A DNA stretch of 64,000 bases from Melampsora larici-populina 98AG31 (Eukaryota > Basidiomycota > Pucciniomycetes > Pucciniales > Melampsoraceae). Shown here piece by piece: positions 22,301-33,278 of this stretch. Position numbers and translations under genes: made by a program. The stretch covers positions 575,534-639,533 of the forward strand of contig NW_006768790.1 in assembly GCF_000204055.1 (NCBI RefSeq), read 5' to 3'. Below the pieces are notes generated by a model. The model ran no database searches. It saw nothing but the letters and a program-made list of their open reading frames with translations, and had not been told where the DNA came from. How positions within the stretch are numbered: position 1 is the first letter of the stretch; the number at the start of each line of letters is the position of its first letter.

Positions 22301-22621
22301 TTGGGCCGGACACCGGGAACTGTGGTGCCAGTCCTGTTGGTAGAGGAGGAGCACGGAGACTCAGCAAATCTAGCGGGGCGCTGTAGCTTGAGTGGAGTTG
22401 TTGTCCAGGGCAGTCAGCGGCATGGTACAACCTTGGTTGTGGATGGTACGCCGTCTGAAGGTTGGAAGCCGTCTACGGGGCTGAACGGTTTGGCGGTGTC
22501 AGGTCGCGGCCTAGTGCTACGGGACACCGCAGTCTGTAAAGACAGTTTTGGCAATGTGTGGAGGGTCGCCAGTTTAATGCATAAGGAGTGGGATACATCG
22601 GTACGCACTGAGTCGATTTGA
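22301..22621 (+). CDS. Hypothetical ORF near the Helitron A 3' end
   Basis: A 106-codon plus-strand frame contains GLAVSGRGLVLRDTAVC and DSFGNVWRVAS. The pattern of strands followed by a W-x-V motif is loosely like exon 3 of the accessory family (VHVGRETLISGYIV..NRWIVE), so it may be another, strongly diverged member in plus orientation. The opposite strand is also open at 22079-22354, so the coding strand is uncertain. The 22622-23030 region after it has no gene. Confidence 0.3.
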   Translation: MGRTPGTVVPVLLVEEEHGDSANLAGRCSLSGVVVQGSQRHGTTLVVDGTPSEGWKPSTGLNGLAVSGRGLVLRDTAVCKDSFGNVWRVASLMHKEWDTSVRTESI

Positions 22622-23031
22622 TCTTACCTGGGGCCTTAGCTAATTTGGGGTTGTAGAGTTTGATGTTTAGAGAATTCGAGGTAGATCATATATATGACGT
22701 GCAAACGTTGACTCATGAAGGGTCATCCAACATGGAGGTGGGGGCAGTTATCACATTCGTTGGCGAGGTTGTGAATATGGCGGGGCGGGGAGGCAGGTGG
22801 ATTGTTAAAATCACGACGTGGTCGGTTTAGTAGCGTAGTGTAGTAGCAGCCTGAAAGTTCTCAGCCATGCGGTCCATGTCGTTGCAATGTAAATAGTGTT
22901 ATGTCCGACGGCAATCGAAGAGTGTTAACCAGGCCGGTACTGTTCTGACTTTGTCTTCATAATGGTACGGGCGTGTACCGGGACTCTGCACAGAATTTAC
23001 TGGCCTGAGTCTGAGTGGTGTCTGCTACTAG

Positions 23032-23089
23032 TAGCCAGAGGGTGGCAGGCCACCCAATACCAGGGGGTGGCTGGCCACCCAGTACCTCG
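23032..23089 (+). other. Double hairpin forming the Helitron A 3' terminus
   Basis: Two hairpins occur in a row: GGGTGG-CAGG-CCACCC followed by AATACCAG, then GGGTGG-CTGG-CCACCC followed by AGTACCTCG and host T. Helitrons usually have one hairpin about 10-12 bases before the end. Helitron B has the same double arrangement. Confidence 0.8.
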
Positions 23090-23104
23090 TCCTGTTATAC
23101 AAAC

Positions 23105-24590
23105 TTGTTAGGAATCTCATGATGGATTGTTTAGATGTGTACATGCCTGGAAAACCGTTTCCAAAATGCAAGGATCCCATTGGCTACATTGAGTCAAAAC
23201 AATGGCCAATTCAGTTCGTTCAAAAGCCAGGTAGTTTGGTTAAGGCTGATGACCTTCTTCCGGGCCATCACAACATAACCAAAGCAATTGTGCGCCTCTG
23301 GTCAAAGGATATTGAGAACATAATTTTTTTGCTTGAACCCAAAGTCTGTGAGGGGAGGGTACTCTTCGGGAGTACTCTAGGCTCATTAAAGTTGCTAAAT
23401 AGGTAATGAATTAGTGTAATTCAATTCTTCATTTCAAATATGCAGTACTTACAATCTGAAATAAAGAAAAGAATGAAAGTAAAAATCAACCAACAGTCTG
23501 TTTGGACAAATCCAGACAGACTGCAGTTAGTCAAATCCTTAAAAGGATATTTCAATTGTAATCAAAGTATTATAATAATTTAATGGAAGCTGGATCCAAG
23601 GCTTCCCTTTAATCTTCTAAGTGACAGATTGAAGAGTGAGGTAAAGATCACTAGACTGGTTGTTCTTAAAGTCACCAACTTGGGGTTGTTCTCAAGGTCA
23701 CCAACCTGAAAGTACTTGTCTGCAGGTCACTAGCCTTGGTTTGTTTAAATTAGGGGAAGTAGAGGACGCAGAAATGGGTGAGGGGATTACTACTTACTTT
23801 TAGTCAGGACACTGATTAAATTTATGAAGTTATCACTAGTCTTATATTTATAAGACTCTTGATGTTACTTCAATAGAACTTTAATGTTGTTCTTGAAAAG
23901 TATGGTGTGATAATTGCTTGGGGGATCCTCTTGAAGGCTGAGAGAGGAGGGGTTTATATACTCCCCTTTCTAAACCTAATTGGGGTGATATTTTGTCTTT
24001 ATCACTACATTGGTTCAGGGTTGTTCATTACTAGATGTTATGATCATCACTAGTGATATTTAATTACATACATGCGTTATGTATAATATGTAATATAAGC
24101 ATTTTAACTTTTGAAAATGAGTTGTGAGGCGTAGTTTCTGGTTTATTACATGTTAAATGTTGTTTCAACAGTACATGTATATGCCATAATACTTTTATGT
24201 CTTTTACTACATGTTACATACTGTCTATAGGCTGTATGTATATGTAATTAGGTTTTTTTATGATATTTTGATATTACAAGTTTGTTTTGGGTACATGTAT
24301 ATGTACTCAGGGATGACAAAGTCATTGATCAGCCACAAACAAGCTCAAAGAAACAAAAGAACAAGACTGACAACATCACTCAAAAGCCATCAATACATGA
24401 AAAGAATTCTTCTTGGGGCCATTCCTCACAACCAAGTGAGTCTTGTCTGCGTCTGATTGCCTTGGCCAAAGCTGGCAAAAAGAAGTCAAATCACCACAAG
24501 AAATCCAACAAGAAACCAAAGAATCAAAAGAGAGGCATTGGAGCCGGTACCTCATTGCAAGATGACAACTCAGACACAGTGGAGTCATAA
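23105..24590 (+). pseudogene. Uncharacterised multi-exon gene, 3' part beyond Helitron A
   Basis: An exon at 23105-23401 encodes MMDCLDVYMPGKPFPKC, ESKQWPIQFVQKPGSLV and LLPGHHNITKAIVRLWSKD. A donor GTAATG follows at 23402. A second exon probably starts at 24311 after TACTCAG and reads DDKVIDQPQTSSKKQKNK, ending in a lysine-rich segment and TAA at 24588-24590. Direction, position and reading suggest it is the continuation of the gene starting at 10854, separated by Helitron A. The PGKPFPK..PGS..LLPG pattern reads like one conserved domain, but I cannot name it. Confidence 0.5.
23402..24310. other. Long intron-like spacer, possible solo LTR
   Basis: The introns in this window are mostly 50-90 bp, so a 0.9 kb intron suggests an insertion. 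The stretch contains a TATA-like GGTTTATATACTCCCC at about 23950 and no coding frame. I could not match ends or a target duplication. Confidence 0.3.
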
Positions 24591-24599
24591 ACAGAAGAG

Positions 24600-25640
24600 T
24601 TGGAAGAGTCAGAAACAGAGAAGTCAGGCACCAATAGGTTGGATACAGAGGATTTCTGAGCCATGATTGTAAGCAATAGTCAACTTGTCATATTACTGGC
24701 ACTAACTGACGTGGGATTAATTTTGCTCAAGCTCACTGCAGCTCCTGGCTTTCTCACTTTATTTAGATTAAATTTCAGTCATCTTCAGATTCTGTCAACT
24801 ACCTAACCTTTTCAAAGCTGAGGATCACTGTTTGATGCCTCTTCATCCTTTTGTTTTCATTTAGCTCTACTCTTTTCTATCCTAGAGATTATCTATCATT
24901 TCGCTTCTTATATTGCGCACCATTGTCTATTTCAAGTTCGGAGTGACAGATGATATATTTCTTCCTGTTTGATTGGTTTAATTACCTACGATAGTGTGTA
25001 GTTTTTGTTTGACTCAATCAATAAGTACAAAATGATATTTGTAAGACTCCTCCCCGAAATTGCTTAAGTAATTGAATGTGTTGCGTTTGTTTGACTCAAT
25101 TAATTAGCAAAATATGAAAATTAAATGAGAGAGAAGTGTCAAAACTGATTATGACACCAATGAAGAATAAAATACAACAAATTTAACAAAGAACCGTTTT
25201 GAAAATTCAACATTTGATTTGGAGAACATTGAGAATTGAGACCTATTGAGACTTATGTAGTTCAGTTAAATCATTGGGTTGAGATACTGCAAGTTCAAGT
25301 GTTGGTCATTTACATCATTGGGTTGAGATACTGCAATTGAAGTTAGGCAAGTTGTTGGGTTGTGATACTGCAAGATCAAGTGTTGGTCTTTTGGGGTTTG
25401 AAGTTTTTGAAAGCCAATTCAAATCAGGTCAAGGTTTCTTACATGTTTCACTCACCTGGTTTCACTGGAGGTGATGGGTCTTGAGCTAATGTCCAGTGCA
25501 AGCAATGGATGTTGATTGTGCTGAAGATTCTGTAGTTCCAATGCCAGCTCCAACGTTGAAGTAAGTGATCAGATGGATTGTAAGTGTAAGTCGAAGGAAC
25601 TTGCAGTAAGTTTGATAGGCACTACCAGTGCGCTCTAAGG
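24600..25640. other. Non-coding stretch with a short tandem motif
   Basis: There is no gene. A motif TTGGGTTGWGATACTGCAA occurs three times at about 25277, 25319 and 25354 with GTTCAAGTGTTGGTC-like spacers. The remainder is AT-rich without visible structure. Confidence 0.4.
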
Positions 25641-25654
25641 CTACTCAGAGCGCT

Positions 25655-25905
25655 CTTGGCTCTACTCAGAGCGCACTGAATATCACCCAGAGTGCTCTGG
25701 CAGCGCCTCAGAGCACTTTTATTGACCTGGCTACCTCTGTTGGTCCAGTGTCCAACTTTTGGGCAAACTTGGGATTTATGGGTTGAAAAAGATGCACCAG
25801 GTTGCCTGAAGTGCACTGCTGCCAAGAATCAGCTCATCTGCCCTTCATAATACATCATTTCTCACGGGTAGGTAAGTCAATTAATACATGATGCTTCACA
25901 GGCGC
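25655..25905 (+). pseudogene. KDZ transposase tail fragment, second copy
   Basis: In plus orientation this is the same KDZ C-terminal tail and following sequence as 1495-1795 on the minus strand. It is preceded by an expansion of CTCAGAGCGC-type units (25630-25715). It lacks the 80 bp intron-like insert of the other copy. No neighbouring KDZ core is present. Confidence 0.6.
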
Positions 25906-25953
25906 TGAAGAATCAGATTAATTGTCTTACAGGGTTTAAAGCTTCCACAATGT

Positions 25954-26611
25954 CAACGCAGCAACAGATACCATACTGGTACTGGTATTGTACCGTACCG
26001 TATCTGTTCTGCTGAGTACCATACCTTGGCGCTGGGTACGATACTGGAATGGCTCCAGAGCCAATTTTTTTACCAGGTACGGTACAATACTAAGTACCTG
26101 AAAGCCGGGTACGGTACTGGGTACTCTCTAGGAGCAGTACCGGTAAAATGGGTACTGTACCCGTACCATACCTGGTTTTGACTGAGTGAAACAGCCAGGG
26201 TGGTATTCCAACCGAACCCTTTGTCCTTTTTGGCAAGTGGCTCCACTTTATCACAAACAACTTCTACCAATCTGGCCAAAATGGTACGTGTCTCATCCTT
26301 TCCTGTCTAATTATTCTAATAGTAATATTAGCCAAGGTACCAAAGAGGTACTAGCCGCGGTATATATACCTAGTGGTACCTGCCTAGGTACGACACCGTA
26401 CCGTACCGGAGCGTGTTATCCAGGTACTGGTACAGTACCGTACCGACCACTTAATAGAGGTACAGTACTCGCCTTCAAGGCATAAGGCGATCTCAGCCAA
26501 CAGCTACGGTACTCAGTACTGTAACTGATTTCAGGTATGGTACTGGGTACTCATTTTTTTGAGTACCCTCCTATCAGGTACGATACCAGTACCGTATCTG
26601 TTGCTGTGTTG
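25954..26611. mobile_element. hAT-type MITE, 658 bp, packed with GGTACC palindromes
   Basis: The left end CAACGCAGCAACAGATAC and the right end, reverse complement CAACACAGCAACAGATAC, form inverted repeats of about 40 bp with few mismatches. ACAATGT (25947-25953 and 26612-26618) flanks both ends directly; one more base on either side gives an imperfect 8 bp duplication. The interior is dominated by GTACC/GGTAC units in both orientations, giving very strong self-complementarity. It does not encode a protein. Confidence 0.8.
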
Positions 26612-26619
26612 ACAATGTG

Positions 26620-28345
26620 GATGAATTTTTTTGGCTTCAAGTTGAAACTTTTTGACCTGGGTTGGATTAAATTCTACAAGATAAGGACAGCAATATCAAT
26701 TTGAGGAATGAAAGGAGACTGGATGAAAGAAGGATATGAAGGGCAGATGTGAAGGGTTTGAAAAATGATATGTACATATGTAACACATAATCAAAATCGA
26801 GGCATAGATTAAGGTCAGGTGGTGAGTTTAGTCCCGTTTTGGGCAAACCAGTTTTGCTCTTAACTTGTATGATTTATCCGTATTTAAAGATATCCTGAAT
26901 AAGAATGTACAAAATGACTCTTCCAATGATTTTTTGATGATAATGTTGATTTGAAGAGAATCAAAGAATGAAATGTGGTCAAGGGGTTCAGTTTTGAGGT
27001 TTCCTGAGTCTGAACATACACATTGACTATTTCAAAGATTTGTTGATGATAGAGACAAAGCTCAGAGTCATTGTAACATCTGAATAGTTGTAAATGTAAT
27101 GTGATTTGGCTCGATGAAATAGAATTACTGGTTAAGCAAGATGGTTTATAGGTGAGTAATGCCAAAACACCTAAACCTAGATTTCTGACCCAGTGATTTG
27201 TATAAGCATGAGCATGCTTATACAATTTTCTATATGTAGCACAGGTTTAAAAAGTTGATTCTTCATTTTCCTTGCGTTTTTGAAAGTGCTGTACAAATGT
27301 CATGATATTGGCATAAACTGTATAACCTGGCTGTCTGGTACCACTGAGACCATCATCACAGATTCAAAAAAACATGAAGAGATTGATGGGAAAAAATCAC
27401 ATATGAGCTACCATATGAGTTGTACACAGCATTTGAAGTAAAACCTTGGTAGGATCTAACAAGAGAAGTCATAGAAGGGCTTGGAGACTGTTTTTTTGAT
27501 TATTTGAAGGAAAGGGAAAAAATTGAGAGGTACAACCTATCTGGAAGGAACCTTGAGTAGATAGAAAGTTGTCATATTTCACCACTTTATTCTATCCCTA
27601 TGAGCTCATCAGTTTGACTGGAAATCATGTGGTCATGGAGGATGTGATGTATTTTTATCTGCCAGGCTGATCAAAAATAGATGACAGGTGGGCAGTCACA
27701 GATTTTGAGCTGTATTGCGTGATAGAAGTGATTGTGTTGTTTGTTTGTTTGGAGAGAAGGACAAATAGAAAACCCTCAGCAATTTGTATGAGTCTGACCA
27801 CATGAGGTAACAAATGCCTCTGAGCTTCCAGTAACAAAAACACCCCCTATTATACAAGTATGTAGCAGAGAAGAGAATGAGGTATTTGAAAGGTACAATT
27901 TATCTGAGAAGACTTGTGAGAAGATTGAAAGCCATCATATTTCTTCATTTCCATCCTTTCCTATGAGTGCATTACCCACACGTACAGAGGGTCTCCACAT
28001 ATCTTGATCAACCGGAACCAGTACATGACCAGTGGGTCACAGACATACATGATCCAAAGATCTTAAGTAATGACTTGCAGAACAATGTGACTTCATGTAC
28101 TCTTTGTTCATCCACCGGTTGAACAATTTCTTGAGCCATAGGGGGAGATAATAATTCAGAAATACATACATACTGATTATCATATGTGGATTTGAGCAAA
28201 TGGAGTGGTGTAGCTGGTTTTGTTCCTTGTTCTAAGTGTTGGCATATAATGAGTGTGCTTTTTCACCTACTTTTAGGAAGTAATAGTCAGTCTTCACATT
28301 TGATCTCTATTCATTATACTACCGTATCAACAATAAATTACTCCA
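26620..28345. other. Non-coding stretch with a diverged repeat pair
   Basis: There is no gene. The segments 27520-27605 and 27885-27970 are alike (GAGGTACAACCTATCTG.., TCATATTTC.., CCTATGAG), about 362 bp apart, or twice 181 bp, so they may be remnants of a satellite-like array. ORFs here are short and lack motifs. Confidence 0.35.
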
Positions 28346-29340
28346 ATGGTGACACAATCAAGAAAGTCAGACCAAGAATCTATTCCAGGAGCTCCAAAAC
28401 GCTCAGCCTCAAGCATGGACCCTGAGATCCCTGGAAATCAATGGACCTCCAATAGCCAATGGCAAGGTCCACCCTCAAAAGATGATATGAATCTGCTGGT
28501 ATGTTTTTTGAAATTTCCATACAGAAATTTTCAGAATGTGTATTGACTATATACTGGATAGATTAAGATAAAGGAGCAAGATTGTAAACTTGAGCAGCAG
28601 GAGTCAAGACTCTTGGGTTTAGGTTACACCCAAGAATTGGCGAGTTTATGTTTTGAGTAAATCTTTCATGTGATTCTTTGAACTGATCTATCTTGGTTGA
28701 GCATGCTCGACTCACAGGTGAAATTTATCCTAATCCATCAAGCTTGATCAATGCCACACTCTTCAATGACCCTATTAATTTCCCACTAAATCAATCAATC
28801 TATGTAGATGCAACTCAAAATATGTAAGCTTAAATCTTTTAATCCTTACCTTTACTCCAATCCTGCTTTCTGATCTTGGTTCTTCTTGAAAAGGCGTTAT
28901 CTCCTCAATTGTGGTGGCTTTGAATCTTACAAGTTTGGCTGCAACAGGTTGACTTCCAAGCAACAGAAGAGGCCCAAATCGAAGTTTCAGAGTTGGACAA
29001 ATTTCTTGTTAGTCTCCTTTCAATTTCTAACAAACTCAATTCTCACTATCATTTTGTATCCTTCAAAATTGATTCCTTATAATGTGTTTTGATTTGATTT
29101 TAGATTTGGTGCTCAAATGGCTACTCAAATTCTGACTTGTCAATTACAACCAAATTCAACCCAACAAAGATACACAAGGTAGATTTCTTTTCACTCATCT
29201 TCTAACCCACACACTCCTTTTTGATCTTCAATTAATTTAATTTCTTGATTTTTCTTTGATAATCATATAGAGCAAATGTCACATTAGTTTTAGGTTCAAA
29301 TTTTCCAGTTTCACCTGTTTCCCCTTTTTAGGAATTCATG
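28346..29340 (+). pseudogene. Uncharacterised multi-exon gene
   Basis: Exon 1 (28346-28498, 51 codons) reads from MVTQSRKSDQESIPGAPKRS to PSKDDMNLL and ends at a donor GTATGT. Further exons with matching GT..AG borders are about 28720-28829 (IYPNPSSLINATLFNDPINF), 28895-29006 (ALSPQLWWL, then TGA at 28921-28923, then ILQVWLQQVDFQATEE) and 29104-29177 (FGAQMATQILTCQLQPNS). A last piece from about 29272 reads ANVTLVLGSNFPVSPVSPF before a stop. The internal TGA would be CGA in an intact gene. The acidic and glutamine-rich content gives no domain. Exon borders after exon 1 are my reading and may shift by a few bases. Confidence 0.45.
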
Positions 29341-29758
29341 CTGCTTTAAGTCAAAAGACACCTTTGAAGAATCATTGTTTTCTTGGTTTCTGAATCTATG
29401 GATTTCAAGTCTCCAAGAAATCATCCAAGGATTTACAATCTTTTTCAAGTTTTTCCAAAACTTAAGTTGGAAGTTTAAAACCTGGGAAATTTGAGGATTT
29501 GATGAAGGGCCAAAATGAGATCAGTCAATATGCTTTGGAAGACTTAGTTTTGAAGGTTAAAGTCAAAGGTACTAATTCTAATGGGAAATTAGTTTATGAT
29601 GATTTAATAGGTTTACTTGGGGAGTAGAATTGTGATAATATATATATATCAAATAAGTTATGGTTTAGTTTTTCAAAATCAGTGTACATTTTTATATTTC
29701 TTTTGATTTCTTTTGGGATCTATTATTATTTTATTTCAGATCAATAGATTGCCGGTCT

Positions 29759-30025
29759 TTGAACACACTATATGAAGATCATATAAAAAAAGTATGGGTC
29801 ATCAGAGTGAATCATGATGAAGTTCTTAAGGGTGTGGCAGTGAATTCCTTTCTTACATTTAATCTTGGATTGTACAGTCAAGATAAGTTTTCACAACACC
29901 ACATTTGCATCTCTTGCCAACAAGGTGATCCTACATTTGGATTGCATAGCTTTCAAGCAATTGAAAGGATTTGCTTGCATCTGATCAAAGCGATGAAAAC
30001 TTTCCATTGCACAATCTTGATGTGA
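29759..30025 (+). CDS. Hypothetical ORF, unassigned
   Basis: An 88-codon frame contains KVWVIRVNHDEVLKGVAV and HICISCQQGDPTFGLHSF. It could be a late exon of the gene starting at 28346 or unrelated. Nothing in it is recognisable. The 29340-29750 gap before it is AT-rich and without features. Confidence 0.25.
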   Translation: MNTLYEDHIKKVWVIRVNHDEVLKGVAVNSFLTFNLGLYSQDKFSQHHICISCQQGDPTFGLHSFQAIERICLHLIKAMKTFHCTILM

Positions 30026-30320
30026 TTTAGATGATTTCATTGCTTGAGGGTTTGGATCGCACAGTCACCTGAGTGATGTTAAGTTGCCAAGTGATTTAAT
30101 TGCTCACCTGGTCCTGTGATGCATAGTCGCTGAGCAATTGCATTGCTCTGAGCCATGTGACATAACATTGCTTAATCCAATGCATTGATTACTCAAAAAG
30201 CAATATGAAATGGCATTTTTATTCTGTCACCTTGAAACGATGCAAAAAGTCATTGCCAATATCAAAGCTACGTGTTCTGACATACATGTGTGTGATGTAA
30301 AAATGTTGGTGGTGAAATTA

Positions 30321-31830
30321 TCAATAATCTTTGGATAATGTGACAGTCTGAGACTTCTTTATAAAGACTTTAGACTCTGGGAAAACTAAGGCGCCCCCTT
30401 CATGGAACACCTCAGCTTCCACAAAACAATACAATAGATAATCATAACACAGGTTTCGGGAAATATCATGCCACATGATTTGGGGTTTAATAAAATGCCC
30501 CTCCGCATCAAAAAGACTGTCAATGAGTTTCACAAGCATCTGATTAATATGTTTGAACACTGGTTCCTTGACCTCAAAATTGGGCCTTTGTTGACTAAGC
30601 CACTCTGATGGTACCATAAAAATGAGCATTTGCCCCGCTGGAGTCAAGTTGACGGTGTCTGAGCAGCAGATAAGACCCCGAATACCACAGCACGCAAACA
30701 TTATTAGGTAACCAAGAGTTGCAGCTCTGACGGAGCCACCCTTTCATTTTTTCTTTGATTTTTCCTTGAACTTTATGACGGCTGCTTTTTCCTCATCAGT
30801 AGCGCTTTTGTCCAGAATATAATTAGCCTCAAGATATTGAGTTACATATGAATCAAGAAGCTTGATAAAGACATGTGGCCATTCTTGGATTAAGCCAAAT
30901 TCAATTGAGGAGGCAGCTTCTTTTGAATTGAGAAGATGCATAGAGTTATTGGTATCTTTCTGAGAATCTAACCATTCAAGTGCCTGACAAACTGCCACTA
31001 CCCAAGTTTGAGCCTTCTCTTCTGCGGATTGAGGAGTTTTTTGGAGGATTTATTTCCAGTGAGAACAACTGAGTCAAGTATCCTTGAGGAAACAAGTTAC
31101 CCCGGTTGATGATGGCAAAACAGAAAGACACATGGAAAGCCAAGTTTGATGCCAAAGAGGTGGTAGGGATGTTGGAGGTTTGTCTCCCATTTCTATGTTG
31201 CTCAGATGGACAGTATTGAAAAATCCTGATGCATAAGATGGCTCCCCTTTGTGTGAGTTGAAAAGCTTTGGCATGGAGTAAATCAATCAAAATCAGTGTG
31301 GAGAATGAAGTGCACTCCAGAAACAAAGAGAAAGAAACCTACTCATTGCCTCTACAGTGTTAATTTAGTGTTATATGTTGTATTTAGTCTTGATCACCAC
31401 TCTAGTTGGTCCATGCTCAACTGAAGCCAAGACTACTTGATCCAATGGTTCTCCCAACTTTTGATGTTGTAGTAAAGACCTTAAGGCACTCCAATCAGCT
31501 AGTTTGGCTATGTGACTTGTTTGTGTACTGCTGTAAGGTGATAACAGTTTGTGAAGCTCCATCTCCATTTCCTCGGATCCTGGAAAAGTTGAACTGACTT
31601 GAGAGATTCTCTGTTGGAATTATTTGAGTTGGACGCCTGGCAAATTTCAGACGTCATATTGGAATATCTGATATGTGGAATCAAAACAGCAGTGAATTTT
31701 TTCTTCTTTGACTGTCGATCACACTTTAGAACTCTTTCAGACCTGGCTGAAAGAGGAGCTGATAAGGGGAAGCATGAAGACCACAAAGAAACAAGACTAA
31801 GTCTTGAGTTGTGAATGAAAGACTTCAAAC
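30321..31830 (-). pseudogene. Uncharacterised gene, broken by TGA and frameshifts
   Basis: Protein-like stretches follow in order on the minus strand: ELHKLLSPYSSTQTSHIAKL and DWSALRSLLQHQKLGEPLDQ (31568-31371), HAKAFQLTQRGAILCIRIF and SNLAFHVSFCFAIINRGNLF (31290-31080), then one long frame 30998-30321 with EWPHVFIKLLDSYVTQYLEA, a TGA (30744-30746 as TCA), and RNLCYDYLLYCFVEAEVFHE. The two halves of the last frame are in register, so a single CGA-to-TGA change splits it. Two frameshifts lie near 31010-31060. The order and uniform composition argue for one ancestral protein of at least 400 residues. No known domain is evident. Confidence 0.55.
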
Positions 31831-32915
31831 AAAAAGAAATGCCCTTCTCAATAAGGGACTGGTGACTATAAAGAATAGGTCTTTGGATTAATGAAAACCA
31901 GGCTAAAATAGGAGAATAAAATCAATAATAAAACTCCCTAGGCGCACTCAGGCACCAAAACCAAAGAACCCAGTGAGCACTGAGCCACCAAAACTCAGAT
32001 AAATTAAACAGAAAAGGAACTATAGGGGTCTAATATTAAAATTTCAATTCTCACTAGTGGTTACCCAAATAATAATAAAGATACATGGCCTATATTGTGA
32101 TTTCTGGAAATAAATTTCGCTAAATAAAAGGCTATCAAAGGTAGGAAAAGACACACTTGTATATATGAAACATGAAAGCACCCAAAAAAGAAAAGTGGCG
32201 CAAAAAACACTCTGCAAACTTGAAATTCACCTTCAAACAACTTTTTCACACAGTAACTCCCAATCAACCCCCAAAAAAAATTGATAAACAGATTCAGCGC
32301 ACACAAATGGACAATAATCAAAATGTCAAGCTCACAATCAGAACTAAAATTTAGCTGTTCACCACAAAAACTCAACTTTCTGCCAATTTACCCTCCAAGC
32401 TGAAAAAAAATAAGATTCAGAAACCATATGAAAAATCTGAAGAGACAGAAAGAAAGACAATTTGATGCTCTACACCTTTGGTCTGCCAAGCTAAACTCTA
32501 ACTCTGATGGTTGATAGTGTAAATGGTGATTGAAAATTGAAAGAAAACTTTGAAATGGGGGTTTGGTCAGTTTACCATCCCATATTACTACTAAAGTTGA
32601 TAAAGATGATGATTAAAATTAAATTTATTAGGGAATATGCAAAAGTAGAGTCTACCCCAAACAATATCTACCGGGCAATGGTGCTGTGGTACCCTTGAAT
32701 TGAAATTTACCTGCCAAGACTATGCATTTCTCAGTTTTTGAAAGTCATTTTTGAGTTTTGTAATGTCAAAAATTCTCCTGTGTCAAATATAATCATAATT
32801 TTCCACTGATCAATATCCCAAACTGTATTTCTGTACGCTATTCCTTACCTCAGTTTACCACCCCAGTTTACCACCATCTCCGATTGTAGAGTTGTTGGAT
32901 TTTTGATTTTGGCCT
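31831..32915. other. Non-coding stretch
   Basis: This is AT-rich with homopurine runs. ORFs at 32061-32375 (minus) and 32172-32354 (plus) overlap each other and look random. I see nothing else. Confidence 0.35.
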
Positions 32916-32999
32916 TATTTAAACCCATACAAAAAACCCATATATTATCTTGTACGCCTTAATCAAACCATAAAAAACCCATAACACATACCTCCTAAA

Positions 33000-33278
33000 C
33001 CCATAAAAAAATAAAATAAAATAATAAATAAAAAAATAAATAGAAATAAAAAAAAAATAAAATAAAAAAAAAAATAAAAATAAAAAATAAATAAAAAAAT
33101 AAAAATAAAAAATAAAAACAAAAATAAAAATAAAAATAAAAATAAAAAAAAAATAAAAATAAAAATAAAAATAAAAATAAAAATAAAAATAAAAATAAAA
33201 ATAAAAATAAAAATAAAAATAAAAATAAAAATAAAAATAAAAATAAAAATAAAATAAAAATAAAATAAAAATAAAAAT
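33000..33278. repeat. (TAAAAA)n hexanucleotide microsatellite
   Basis: The core at about 33115-33278 is a near-perfect TAAAAA repeat of about 27 units. The 33000-33115 part is a degenerate mix of A-runs and TAAAA units. It directly abuts the coding segment at 33279-33761. Confidence 0.95.

Larger units (their letters stand above)
12286..23089 (+). mobile_element. Helitron A, 10.8 kb, carries Rep-helicase relic and accessory gene family
   Basis: The 5' end is TCTATATACTTAAAGAAAT, preceded by host A. The 3' end is a 6 bp-stem hairpin GGGTGG-CTGG-CCACCC followed nine bases later by CTCG and host T. Both ends are shared with Helitron B (46293-49683). Insertion between A and T without duplication, a TC start and a subterminal hairpin are Helitron hallmarks. 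The expected CTRR end is replaced by CTYG. The interior is clearly GC-richer than its flanks and holds a Rep-helicase pseudogene (15492-18755) and several members of one gene family at 13.1-14.5, 18.9-19.7 and 20.5-21.3 kb. It sits inside the gene that starts at 10854, probably in an intron. Confidence 0.85.

Noticed and set aside
23026..23030. CTAG followed by T as the Helitron A 3' end
   Set aside because: No hairpin lies upstream at the right distance, and Helitron B shares sequence well beyond this point up to CTYG.
25618..25830. ORF with repeated Ala/Leu/Ser as a gene
   Set aside because: It is a shadow frame over CTCAGAGCGC-type repeats and a KDZ tail fragment.
32919..33278. Long minus-strand ORF tail of alternating Phe and Ile as a transmembrane protein
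   Set aside because: It is the translation of the TAAAAA microsatellite; only the part above 33279 looks like real protein.
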